DNA of 59,647 bases from VFJL01 sp037147395 (GTDB lineage Bacteria; Pseudomonadota; Gammaproteobacteria; Burkholderiales; Nitrosomonadaceae), in NCBI GenBank assembly GCA_037147395.1, contig JBAWVG010000003.1, positions 1 to 59,647 on the forward strand, given 5' to 3'. The notes under the pieces are model-generated. The model was not told the origin of the DNA, ran no database searches, and was given only the letters and a program-made list of their open reading frames with translations. Of this stretch, positions 1-8,244 are shown in pieces (the stretch's first letter is position 1; the number at the start of each line of letters is the position of its first letter). The translations under genes and the position numbers were made by a program.

Positions 1-55
1 GGAGTAATCCCCTCTTCTGACCAGCACCCCCACTGCCCTCCCCGGGCAGTGGCCT
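1..55. repeat. Left copy of a 55-bp terminal inverted repeat
   Basis: Bases 1-55 are the exact reverse complement of bases 59593-59647, and identity stops abruptly at base 56. Positions 30-52 form a hairpin with a 9-bp GC-rich stem (CCACTGCCC / GGGCAGTGG) around a 5-base loop TCCCC. There is no T-tract, so it is not a typical intrinsic terminator. I see no third copy inside the window. The exact length of 55 suggests a contig ending in a repeat shared by other genomic sites. Confidence 0.95.
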
Positions 56-361
56 GATTCTTAGATTCACTGTCTGTTGTATAGCCTATCCCTACTCCAA
101 GGGTAGTTTTTTTCAAGCTCTCACAACTCGGCTTGGGATGTATCAACCCTCCCTACCTCTTTCAATCAGCACCAACTCTTGGTATGAAGACATCCATGCC
201 GAGGTATTTAAAGTCCTTGGTGAATGACGGTGCTGTTTATATTGCTCATTTGGAGGATGAGATTACAATCGGGGATGACTCATATGAGAGGCTCTGCTAG
301 CCTTAAATGGTGCAGGCCGATCAATTGCCTTGTACCCCACGTGACTTAATAAAAGGATGAC
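56..361. other. Upstream region without a convincing gene
   Basis: This roughly 300-base stretch precedes the REC-EAL gene. It holds one short open frame (ATG at 184, stop at 298-300, 38 codons, acidic C-terminal half) that I do not recognise and that has no clear ribosome binding site. It could be the remnant of a longer gene, because the same frame is open back to position 85. An AAAAGGA ribosome binding site at 351-357 belongs to the gene starting at 362. Confidence 0.5.
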
Positions 362-1570
362 ATGCTTCAGAAATCCGCGGTCAGGATTCTAGCGCTGGAT
401 GATGAGCCATTCATGCTCAAACTGCTGTCCCACATGTTAACCGGCATGGGATTTTCCTCGGTCATACTTTGCGATAATGGATTATCGGCCCTCGACCAGA
501 TCAAAGGAGAGGGGAACCACCCAAACCTAATCCTGCTAGACCTGAATATGCCGGGAATGGATGGGATTGAATTTGTACGACACTTAGTTGAGATTAACTA
601 TACCGGTAGCCTGATACTGATCAGTGGTGAAGATGAGAGGATGCTTCAGACTGCCGAGAAGTTGGTACAAGCACATAAGATTCATGTTCTCGGCCATCTG
701 CATAAACCAGTCAAGAAAGAGGTATTGTCTGAGCTGATGGAGAGGTGGACTCCAACAACCCAAGTGTATCCTCCCATCATCAAAAAACTCTATACGGGCG
801 ATGAACTGCGAGCGGCCATCGATAATGCCCAGCTGGTTAATTATTATCAACCCAAAGTATCGGTCGCAAGTGGGGAAGTAATTGGGGTTGAGACCCTGGT
901 CCGTTGGCAACATCCAGACGATGGGCTCGTTCTTCCCGATCACTTCATCAGCGTGGCTGAGACACATGGACTGATCAATGATCTGACTCGTATGGTGTTA
1001 ACACAAGCCCTGAACCAAGCGAAGGATTGGCAGCAGGCTGGACTGACTCTGCGTGTAGCCGTCAATATCTCGATGGATAATCTGGCATCGTTAGACTTTG
1101 TAGAATTTGTATCTGATCTCACGGCGAGGTCAGGTGTGCCACCACAGAGGGTGGTATTGGAAGTGACTGAAAGCCGTCTGATGAAGGACACGAGGGCCCC
1201 TCTCGAGATTCTGACAAGGCTGCGATTGAAACGTTTTCGTCTCTCGATTGATGATTTTGGTACAGGGCACTCTTCACTTGCCCAGTTGCGTGATATCCCA
1301 TTTGATGAACTTAAGATTGATCAGGGGTTTGTTCACCATGCGTCGACCAATGAAACGCTGAGAGCGATGTACGAGACCAGCCTGTCACTGGCAAGGCAGC
1401 TCGGAATGGAGGTTGTGGCCGAGGGGGTTGAGGACCGGAGTGACTGGGATTTGCTGAAGAGTACCGGATGTGACTTGGCTCAAGGGTTCTTCATTTCCAA
1501 GGCAATGCCGGCAGAAGACTTCCCAGGTTGGTTAGAGAAATGGAAGGAACGGGTAAGTCACGAGCTCTAG
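362..1570 (+). CDS. REC-EAL response regulator, probable cyclic-di-GMP phosphodiesterase
   Basis: Cytoplasmic two-component output protein of 402 residues, the size and layout of RocR/PvrR-type regulators. The receiver domain (about 8-125) has the acidic pair D13-D14, phospho-acceptor D60 and K115. The EAL domain (about 145-395) has the signature as E177-T-L, then N235, E270, the D297-D298-F-G-T-G loop, K318, E354 and Q374. The metal-binding and catalytic set of active phosphodiesterases therefore looks complete, so hydrolysis of c-di-GMP to pGpG is likely. An AAAAGGA site lies 4-5 bases before the ATG. No histidine kinase lies next to it, so it is an orphan regulator here. The function is family-based; the input signal cannot be told. 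Confidence 0.9.
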   Translation: MLQKSAVRILALDDEPFMLKLLSHMLTGMGFSSVILCDNGLSALDQIKGEGNHPNLILLDLNMPGMDGIEFVRHLVEINYTGSLILISGEDERMLQTAEKLVQAHKIHVLGHLHKPVKKEVLSELMERWTPTTQVYPPIIKKLYTGDELRAAIDNAQLVNYYQPKVSVASGEVIGVETLVRWQHPDDGLVLPDHFISVAETHGLINDLTRMVLTQALNQAKDWQQAGLTLRVAVNISMDNLASLDFVEFVSDLTARSGVPPQRVVLEVTESRLMKDTRAPLEILTRLRLKRFRLSIDDFGTGHSSLAQLRDIPFDELKIDQGFVHHASTNETLRAMYETSLSLARQLGMEVVAEGVEDRSDWDLLKSTGCDLAQGFFISKAMPAEDFPGWLEKWKERVSHEL

Positions 1571-1606
1571 AGTATCGATTTCTCAGTTCTGAATCTTGAA
1601 TCAATC

Positions 1607-1987
1607 CTAGACCAACAACGCCGCAGCCACCCGTCTTCCCTCAGCGGTTAGGATGTTATAGGTTCGGCAGGCGGCACTGGTATCCATCACCTCTACACCA
1701 ATCCTTTGATTGATCAGAACTCCTGTCAGGGAAGGGTGTGGGAAGCGGAGTGTGGCCCCCGTACCGAGTAACACGATCTCGGGGTGTAGTGAGCATAAAT
1801 GTTCGAAATGCTCTGGCGCCAACTGTTCAAAGCTGTGGGCTGGCCAATCCTCGACAATCTGGTCTGGGAGGACGATTATGCTGCGTTCATACCGTACTTG
1901 GTTCACCATGATATAGCCTGGACCGTATCCGGTGAATATATTCTGTTCGGAAGGTCCGGAAAGATGAAGCTTCAACAGGGCCTCCAT
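1607..1987 (-). CDS. Mth938-like (DUF498) domain protein
   Basis: Small cytoplasmic protein of 126 residues with the features of the Mth938/NDUFAF3-like family: a central LLGTG turn (about 74-78), RFPHP (about 82-86), and a C-terminal IGVEVMDT...CRTYN segment followed by an EGRRVAAAL helix. The family has no settled bacterial function; the mitochondrial relative NDUFAF3 is a complex I assembly factor. It converges on the REC-EAL gene and is transcribed divergently from alaA, with a 128-bp shared upstream region. The family call is good; no function is assigned. Confidence 0.82.
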   Translation of the reverse strand: MEALLKLHLSGPSEQNIFTGYGPGYIMVNQVRYERSIIVLPDQIVEDWPAHSFEQLAPEHFEHLCSLHPEIVLLGTGATLRFPHPSLTGVLINQRIGVEVMDTSAACRTYNILTAEGRRVAAALLV

Positions 1988-2067
1988 TTGCGGCAGTTTG
2001 ACGGGTCGGGTAACATTACATCTTTTTCGGTCCAGGATAAAGCGATAAACAGGGCTAGTAATTAAAA

Positions 2068-2102
2068 TTTTCTTTTAGCCAGCGATTTTTATAATCCAGG
2101 AT
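2068..2102 (+). promoter_or_regulatory. Candidate sigma-70 promoter of the alaA-hom-thrC genes
   Basis: A perfect TATAAT lies at 2090-2095, about 20 bases before the alaA ATG at 2116. The -35 region (about 2067-2073, AT-rich, no good TTGACA) is weak. The position fits a short leader. Inferred from sequence only. Confidence 0.4.
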
Positions 2103-2115
2103 ACCCATTCAGACC

Positions 2116-3342
2116 ATGCAACCGATACTCAAATCCAGCAAGCTTGCGAATGTTTGTTACGACATTCGGGGGCCGGTACTCGACCGTGCTAAGCAGATGG
2201 AAGACGATGGTCAACACATCATCAAGCTCAATATCGGCAACCCCGCATCATTCGGTTTTGATGCGCCAGAAGAGATTCTTCAGGATGTGATTCATAACCT
2301 ATCCGATGCCTCTGGATATTGCGACTCGAAGGGTCTGTTTGCCGCCCGTAAGGCGATCATGCATTACTCCCAAGAGAAGCATATCCGCGACGTTCAGATG
2401 GAGGATATCTACATCGGTAATGGCGTCTCAGAGCTCATTGTCATGGCCATGCAAGCACTTCTGAATGGTGGAGATGAGGTACTCGTCCCAGCACCGGATT
2501 ATCCATTATGGACGGCTGCTGTGGTGCTGGCGGGGGGTACTGCACGTCATTATATCTGCGACGAGCAGTCTGGCTGGTTGCCCGACCTGGATGACATTCG
2601 GTCTAAGGTAACTCCAAATACTCGTGCCATCGTCATCATCAATCCGAATAATCCGACCGGCGCACTCTACCCGGATGAACTCTTGCAAGAGATCATTGAG
2701 ATCGCCCGTCAGAACCACCTCATCATTTATGCGGACGAGGTCTACGATAAGGTTTTGTACGACGGCGCCACCCACACCTCAATCGCATCCCTGGCGGATG
2801 ATGTCCTGTTCGTCACTCTGAATGGTCTATCGAAGAATTACCGTGCAGCCGGATTTCGTTCTGGATGGGCGATCGTCTCTGGCAGGAAGAACCACGCACG
2901 GGACTATATCGCAGGACTCACCATGTTGGCCTCGATGCGGCTCTGTGCGAACGTGCCAGCACAGTTCGGTATCCAGACAGCACTCGGTGGATACCAGAGC
3001 ATTAATGATCTGGTACTGCCGACCGGGAGGCTGATGAGACAGCGTGACCTGGCCTGGAAGTTACTCACCGATATTCCTGGAGTCACCTGCTTTAAGCCTC
3101 AGTCGGCGATGTATCTGTTTCCTCGCCTTGACCCTAAGATATACCCGATCGAAAATGATCAGCAGTTCGTACTGGACTTACTCGTTCAGGAGAGGGTTCT
3201 GCTGGTACAGGGGAGCGGTTTCAATTGGCCGCACCCGGACCATGTGAGGGTCGTATTCCTGCCGAATAGTGATGACCTCACAGAGGCCATAGGACGTATT
3301 GCTAATTTTCTGGAGTATTACCGAAAGAACCATAAGACCTAA
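2116..3342 (+). CDS. alaA: Alanine aminotransferase (AlaA-type, PLP class I)
   Basis: Transfers the amino group between glutamate and pyruvate to make alanine in the cytoplasm. It has 408 residues, matching the roughly 405 of E. coli AlaA. The fold-type I signatures are present: NPNNPTG at about 176-182, the PLP-contacting D207 in YADEVY, and the Schiff-base lysine K240 in LSKNYRAAGFRSGW. The N-terminal KLNIGNPASFGFDAP segment is characteristic of the AlaA group. It is followed by hom and thrC, an order common in Betaproteobacteria, so the three genes probably share transcription for aspartate- and pyruvate-derived amino acids. Confidence in the enzyme class is very high; in alanine as main substrate, high. 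Confidence 0.9.
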   Translation: MQPILKSSKLANVCYDIRGPVLDRAKQMEDDGQHIIKLNIGNPASFGFDAPEEILQDVIHNLSDASGYCDSKGLFAARKAIMHYSQEKHIRDVQMEDIYIGNGVSELIVMAMQALLNGGDEVLVPAPDYPLWTAAVVLAGGTARHYICDEQSGWLPDLDDIRSKVTPNTRAIVIINPNNPTGALYPDELLQEIIEIARQNHLIIYADEVYDKVLYDGATHTSIASLADDVLFVTLNGLSKNYRAAGFRSGWAIVSGRKNHARDYIAGLTMLASMRLCANVPAQFGIQTALGGYQSINDLVLPTGRLMRQRDLAWKLLTDIPGVTCFKPQSAMYLFPRLDPKIYPIENDQQFVLDLLVQERVLLVQGSGFNWPHPDHVRVVFLPNSDDLTEAIGRIANFLEYYRKNHKT

Positions 3343-3355
3343 CTTTTCATGAATC

Positions 3356-3395
3356 ACCGAATCAGTTTTCTGTAGCTACGAGGAACGGATTCGGT
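3356..3395 (+). other. Intercistronic stem-loop between alaA and hom
   Basis: Perfect 8-bp inverted repeat, ACCGAATC at 3356-3363 and GATTCGGT at 3388-3395, with a 24-base loop. No T-tract follows, so it is more likely a transcript-stability or processing element than a terminator. Confidence 0.5.
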
Positions 3396-3431
3396 AGACC
3401 CCTTAATCGATTCTCCCTTAGTGTTAAATAT

Positions 3432-4748
3432 ATGAAACCCATCAGAGTAGGTCTACTAGGTATTGGTACTGTCGGAGGTGGCACCTTCGCGGTCCTTAAG
3501 CGCAATCAGGAAGAGATCACCCGACGTGCTGGTCGCGGAATCGTCATCACGATGGTGGCCGATCGAGAGGTAGAGAAGGCTCGCAAGATTGTAGGTGAGG
3601 GTGTCACCGTCACCAGTGACGCGAATGAGATCGTGACCAGTCCTGATATCGATATTGTGATCGAGCTGATCGGAGGGTATACCGTCGCCAAGGATCTTAC
3701 TCTGAAAGCGATTGAACATGGAAAGCATGTGGTTACTGCCAATAAAGCGCTACTCGCTTCGCACGGCACCGAGATCTTTGCAGCCGCTCAAAAGAAGGGT
3801 GTGATGGTCGCGTTCGAGGCTGCGGTGGCGGGTGGAATCCCGATCATTAAGGCATTGAGGGAGGGTCTGACCGCTAACCGGATCGAGTGGATTGCTGGAA
3901 TTATCAATGGAACCAGTAACTTTATTTTATCGGAGATGAGGGACAAGGGATTGGCATTCGACACGGTTCTGGATCAAGCACAGAAGTTAGGTTATGCGGA
4001 GGCTGACCCGACCTTTGATATCGAGGGTATCGATGCTGCTCATAAGCTGACCATCATGGCCGCGATTGCTTTTGGTATTCCGATGCAGTTCGACAAGGTC
4101 TATACCGAGGGTATCGCTAAGCTCACCCGTGAGGATATCCGTTATGCAGAGGAGTTGGGGTACCGGATCAAGCTTCTTGGGATTACCAAGCGCACACCTA
4201 AAGGTATCGAGCTGCGCGTTCATCCGACACTGATCCCAGCCAGGAGGCTGATCGCCAATGTTGAAGGGGTAATGAACGCGATCGTGGTGAAGGGTGATGC
4301 GGTCGGCGCGACACTTTACTATGGTGCGGGTGCGGGGGCTGAACCGACTGCGAGCTCAGTCGTTGCAGACTTGGTGGATGTTACGCGGATGCATACTGCA
4401 GACCCAAAACACCGCGTCCCCCACCTCGCTTTCCAGCCCGATCTTTTGTCGAATACACCCATCCTAAAGATGGATGAGGTTGAGACGTCCTATTATTTGC
4501 GGCTGCGGACGCAGGACAGACCGGGTGTGCTGGCTGATATCACCCGAATACTGGCCGATCTCAATATTTCGATCGATGCAATGGTTCAGAAAGAGCCGAG
4601 TGAGGGTGAGGACCAAGTGAATATCATCATGCTTACTCATCTGACGATCGAGAAGAATATCAATGCCGCCATAGTCAAGATTGAAGCGCTACCGGTCATG
4701 ACGGGTAAGGTGACACGTATCCGATTGGAAGAGTTAAACAGCAAATAA
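3432..4748 (+). CDS. hom: Homoserine dehydrogenase
   Basis: Reduces aspartate semialdehyde to homoserine with NAD(P)H, the branch point toward threonine and methionine. The 438-residue protein has an N-terminal Rossmann motif (G10-I-G12-T-V-G15), the core with IAGIINGTSNFIL and the GYAEADPTFDIEG signature, and a C-terminal ACT domain (about 350-430) starting at the RTQDRPGVLADITRIL segment. The ACT domain is the usual site of threonine feedback inhibition in this family. There is no fused aspartokinase. It lies 89 bases after alaA and 139-148 bases before thrC on the same strand. Confidence 0.96.
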   Translation: MKPIRVGLLGIGTVGGGTFAVLKRNQEEITRRAGRGIVITMVADREVEKARKIVGEGVTVTSDANEIVTSPDIDIVIELIGGYTVAKDLTLKAIEHGKHVVTANKALLASHGTEIFAAAQKKGVMVAFEAAVAGGIPIIKALREGLTANRIEWIAGIINGTSNFILSEMRDKGLAFDTVLDQAQKLGYAEADPTFDIEGIDAAHKLTIMAAIAFGIPMQFDKVYTEGIAKLTREDIRYAEELGYRIKLLGITKRTPKGIELRVHPTLIPARRLIANVEGVMNAIVVKGDAVGATLYYGAGAGAEPTASSVVADLVDVTRMHTADPKHRVPHLAFQPDLLSNTPILKMDEVETSYYLRLRTQDRPGVLADITRILADLNISIDAMVQKEPSEGEDQVNIIMLTHLTIEKNINAAIVKIEALPVMTGKVTRIRLEELNSK

Positions 4749-4761
4749 TTAAACAGTGGAT

Positions 4762-4871
4762 GGTCAGAGATACGAGGGTGTTCGGGTACTGGATCTGACC
4801 CCTCTCTCGCTGAGATACAGTCATCTACCACCCATTTTAAAAGTCATCTCTACGATCTCCATCCCGTAGAG
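4762..4871 (+). other. Two stem-loops in the hom-thrC intergenic region
   Basis: The first hairpin pairs GGTCAGA (4762-4768) with TCTGACC (4794-4800). The second pairs CTCTACG (4848-4854) with CGTAGAG (4865-4871) over a 10-base loop and is followed after about 9 bases by a short T-run. A 12-codon frame beginning at ATG 4760 contains only one Thr and one Ile codon, so a classical thr attenuator leader peptide is not supported. These may tune thrC expression or RNA stability. Confidence 0.45.
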
Positions 4872-4896
4872 CATTGAAAATTTTTCGGTGAAAATT

Positions 4897-6303
4897 ATGC
4901 GTTATATCTCCACCCGCGGCGGTATGCCGCCAAAAACATTTTCTCAAATCCTCTTAGGTGGTCTGGCCTCAGACGGTGGACTGGCAATGCCGGAGAATTA
5001 TCCTCGGATCAGTCCCGCTGATTTGGATCAGTGGCGTGGCCTTAGCTATCCACAACTCGCATTTGAGATCCTGACGCGTTTTGCAGATGATATCCCTGCC
5101 AAGGATCTGCGTGACATCATCAACCGTACCTATACAGCCGAGATCTTCCACAGCAAAGAGATCACTCCCCTCAAGACTCTGTCCCCGGGTCTACATATCC
5201 TGGGGCTCTCCAACGGACCGACACTGGCATTTAAAGATATCGCGATGCAGTTGCTTGGTAACTTATTTGAGTACGCGCTGGATAAGACCGGGAAGAGCCT
5301 GAATATCCTGGGCGCAACCTCTGGCGATACGGGGTCGAGCGCCGAGTATGCCATGCGCGGAAAGAGGGGTATCCGTGTGTTCATGCTCTCGCCTCATGGG
5401 AAGATGAGCCTCTTTCAGACGGCTCAGATGTTTTCCTTGCAGGACCCCAATATACTCAACATTGCCATCCGTGGGGTATTCGATGATTGCCAAGATATCG
5501 TCAAGGCAGTCAGTAATGATCATGCCTTCAAGCAGAAGTATCACATCGGAACCGTGAACTCGATCAACTGGGCTCGCGTTGCTGCGCAGATTGTCTACTA
5601 CTTCAAGGGCTATTTTGCGGCAACTCGGTCGAATACAGAGCAGGTGTCGTTCGCTATCCCATCGGGGAACTTCGGCAATATCTGTGCGGGACATGTGGCA
5701 CGGATGATGGGACTGCCGATCAAGCAGTTGATACTCGCCACGAATGAGAATGATGTCTTAGATGAATTCTTTCGTAGCGGTTGCTATCGTCCTCGCACCA
5801 CGGCCGAGACGCGACATACCAGCAGCCCATCGATGGATATATCTAAGGCATCGAACTTTGAGCGTTTCGTTTTTGACTTGGTGGGACGTGATGCATCCAA
5901 GGTGAAGGGGTTATGGCGGTCGGTGGATAAAGGGGCATCATTCGATCTCTCCGATACTCCGTTATGGGAGAGTGTGAAGGGTTTCGGGATTGTATCTGGG
6001 ACCAGTAATCATGCATCCCGTATCGAAACCATCCGCAGGATCTATCAGGACCATGGTGTGGTGGTGGACACTCATACCGCTGATGGTATTAAGGTCGGTC
6101 TTGAGAAGCGCGAGTCGGATGTGCCTCTGATCTGTTTAGAAACCGCACTCCCGGTTAAGTTTTCTGAGAGCATCATCGAGGCGATCGGGAAGGAGCCCGA
6201 CCGGCCATCCGGATTTGAGAATTTGGAGGGTCTGCCACAGAGGTATGTGGTCATGGATGCCGATACCGAAGCGGTCAAGTCCTTCATTGCCGAGCAAGTT
6301 TGA
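4897..6303 (+). CDS. thrC: Threonine synthase
   Basis: Converts O-phosphohomoserine to threonine with PLP, the final step after hom. It has 468 residues from the ATG at 4897; an in-frame GTG three codons upstream (4888) is possible, but family members begin with MRYISTRG-like sequence. The PLP lysine is in GPTLAFKDIA (K113 from this start), and SGDTGSSAEYA and SGNFGNICAGH are typical phosphate- and cofactor-binding segments. The length matches the longer (E. coli/yeast-like) threonine synthases. It converges with the C26 hydrolase gene, with 25 bases between the stops. Confidence 0.95.
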   Translation: MRYISTRGGMPPKTFSQILLGGLASDGGLAMPENYPRISPADLDQWRGLSYPQLAFEILTRFADDIPAKDLRDIINRTYTAEIFHSKEITPLKTLSPGLHILGLSNGPTLAFKDIAMQLLGNLFEYALDKTGKSLNILGATSGDTGSSAEYAMRGKRGIRVFMLSPHGKMSLFQTAQMFSLQDPNILNIAIRGVFDDCQDIVKAVSNDHAFKQKYHIGTVNSINWARVAAQIVYYFKGYFAATRSNTEQVSFAIPSGNFGNICAGHVARMMGLPIKQLILATNENDVLDEFFRSGCYRPRTTAETRHTSSPSMDISKASNFERFVFDLVGRDASKVKGLWRSVDKGASFDLSDTPLWESVKGFGIVSGTSNHASRIETIRRIYQDHGVVVDTHTADGIKVGLEKRESDVPLICLETALPVKFSESIIEAIGKEPDRPSGFENLEGLPQRYVVMDADTEAVKSFIAEQV

Positions 6304-6328
6304 TTTAAGAGGATTTTGAGCGAACACT

Positions 6329-7144
6329 TCAGAGGGAGGACTGCCTCCTGGCTGCTGCTAGGAAATCCTCTAGTATCGGACTTGAGTTGAGTAGGCCTGG
6401 GGTATCGGCATGGAACTCTGGGTGCCACTGAAAACCGGTTACATAACACTCCCCCTGCATCCGGATGGCTTCAATAATGCCGTCACTTGGGGAGGTCGCT
6501 TCGACCACCAGACCCTCTCCCAGTCTCTTGATGGCCTGGTGATGAATGCTCGATACTAGGTGTTCCATCCTCCCCCCGTAGAGCCTCGCTAGATTGGAGT
6601 CCATTTCGATACGAATCGGATGACGGTGCTGGTCATAGAGATCTGGGTCTACATGAGGAGTGGCCTGTGGATAGTCGGTGGCAATATCTTGATGCAGAGT
6701 CCCGCCCATGGCCACATTAATCAGCTGTAATCCTCGGCAAAGACCCAGCACCGGCTTTCCCTGAAGTACGCACTCTCGGAATAAATCAATCTCATACAGA
6801 TCCCTCATCCGGTCTCCAGACCACTCTGGACGGGAGGGTGTCTCGCCATATGAAGAGGGGCTCATATCGGCACCGCCTTGCAGCACCAGTCCGTCGATCT
6901 CTGATACATAATCACTTATCCCGACAGAGGTCTGTTCGGTGCCGCCTGTCTCTAGGGTTGGTAGCATGAACACCAGCGCATGGTGACGCATGATCCAGTG
7001 AGCAATCGTCTGCTCAAGGTATTGAAGGGTCTTATTACGAAACCCCAGTTCCGCCGGAGGGTGATGAAGTATCCTCGGTGATAAGCCAATCCGGAGTGGA
7101 CGTGTCTTCCTGGTTGATGGGGGGGTCACCGGCCGGCCATCCAT
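6329..7144 (-). CDS. Class I glutamine amidotransferase-like gamma-glutamyl hydrolase (peptidase C26, PuuD-like)
   Basis: 271-residue cytoplasmic hydrolase. The nucleophile elbow GLCRG contains C136, and the His-Glu pair sits in FQWHPEFH (H241, E243), giving a complete Cys-His-Glu triad. PuuD, the best-known relative, hydrolyses gamma-glutamyl-GABA. No putrescine-pathway gene is nearby; instead its ATG lies inside the 3' end of the YbdK-like ligase gene (19-base overlap), which suggests it acts on a gamma-glutamyl product related to that ligase. It is the last gene of a four-gene minus-strand cluster. The substrate is inference. Confidence 0.85.
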   Translation of the reverse strand: MDGRPVTPPSTRKTRPLRIGLSPRILHHPPAELGFRNKTLQYLEQTIAHWIMRHHALVFMLPTLETGGTEQTSVGISDYVSEIDGLVLQGGADMSPSSYGETPSRPEWSGDRMRDLYEIDLFRECVLQGKPVLGLCRGLQLINVAMGGTLHQDIATDYPQATPHVDPDLYDQHRHPIRIEMDSNLARLYGGRMEHLVSSIHHQAIKRLGEGLVVEATSPSDGIIEAIRMQGECYVTGFQWHPEFHADTPGLLNSSPILEDFLAAARRQSSL

Positions 7145-8244
7145 AAGTCTGATTGCTGCTGGACCATATCACTGAGATTGTGATCATGGGAGTAGGTCTG
7201 CCGTAACCAGCTTGCACCATTGCCGGTGGCAAGTATTTTCGAGATCTGTGACATCGCCCCTTGAGCCTGTAGCTCGACAGCATGATCGGTAATGCGGATC
7301 AGCATCTCTGTGATGTCCTCACGGAGGGTGCGTCTCTCATGGGTGCGGGGATCAATAAAGATTCCCTCAAGTCCGAACCGACATGCCTGGAAACGGTTGA
7401 ATGTATAGACCAGATAGTCATCCTCCCTCGGTTCATCCTTCTGGTCGATCATGATGTAACGCGCGATCGATTGAATATAGCAGGCGATCGCGGCCGCCAC
7501 TTCGATGGTGAGAGGGGTATCGCAGACACGGACCTCGATCGTTCCAAACTCTGGCTTTGGGCGGATATCCCAATAAAAGTCCTTCATCGATTCGACCACA
7601 CCGGTATCGGTCATTTTACTAAAAAACCGTTCGAACTCTTCCCAGCTCAAGACGAATGGTGCGCGACCACTGAGTGGAAAGGAGAAGACAGAATTGAGCC
7701 TAGCAGATGCGAATCCCGTGTCATGACCCTGAACGAAGGGGGACGAGGCAGAGAGTGCGATGAAGTGAGGGACATAACGTGACATCATGTGTAACAGATG
7801 TAACGCCTCATCCGGCCCGGGGCAGCCGATATGGACATGCTGACCGAATATGGTGAACTGCTTGGCAAGGTATCCGTAAAGATCTGACAGGTAGTGGAAC
7901 CGTGGCGCATCGAAAATCTTCTGCTCACTCCAGTGCTGGAATGGGTGGGTCCCACCACCCGCCACAGCGACATTAAGAAATCGGCCAGCATCGGATACGG
8001 TCTTTCTCAGGGAGTTCAACTCCTCGACTAGTGGGGCGTACTCATGATGGACCGAGGTATTGATTTCAATCATGCTGCGGGTCATCTCGGGTTTTATTTC
8101 ACCGTGGTGTGTCTTCCTTGCGATCCGTCGCAGCATGTCCGGTGCCGATGAGACTAGGTCATAGTCATTACAGTTGAGCAGTTGCAGCTCGAGTTCAACA
8201 CCGATGCTCAGTGGCTCGGATGACGCGAAGGGCATCAGGCTCAT
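7126..8244 (-). CDS. YbdK-type carboxylate-amine ligase (GCS2 family, glutamate-cysteine ligase-like)
   Basis: 372 residues, the usual size of YbdK/GCS2 proteins. The N-terminus has SIGVELELQLL (metal/ATP-binding acidic strand), followed by PEMTRSMIEINT and GGTHPFQHW, then QHVHIGCP and a C-terminal segment with RFGLEGIFIDPRTHERRTL. Characterised members ligate glutamate to cysteine weakly; the physiological product is often unknown. The gene overlaps the antiporter stop upstream by 4 bases (ATGA) and the C26 hydrolase downstream by 19, so the set is translationally coupled. It could be an alternative route to gamma-glutamylcysteine or to another gamma-glutamyl amide. Confidence 0.87.
   Translation of the reverse strand: MSLMPFASSEPLSIGVELELQLLNCNDYDLVSSAPDMLRRIARKTHHGEIKPEMTRSMIEINTSVHHEYAPLVEELNSLRKTVSDAGRFLNVAVAGGGTHPFQHWSEQKIFDAPRFHYLSDLYGYLAKQFTIFGQHVHIGCPGPDEALHLLHMMSRYVPHFIALSASSPFVQGHDTGFASARLNSVFSFPLSGRAPFVLSWEEFERFFSKMTDTGVVESMKDFYWDIRPKPEFGTIEVRVCDTPLTIEVAAAIACYIQSIARYIMIDQKDEPREDDYLVYTFNRFQACRFGLEGIFIDPRTHERRTLREDITEMLIRITDHAVELQAQGAMSQISKILATGNGASWLRQTYSHDHNLSDMVQQQSDLWMAGR

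Noticed and set aside
4760..4798. thr operon attenuator leader peptide before thrC
   Set aside because: The 12-codon frame has only one Thr and one Ile codon and no clear terminator/antiterminator pair.
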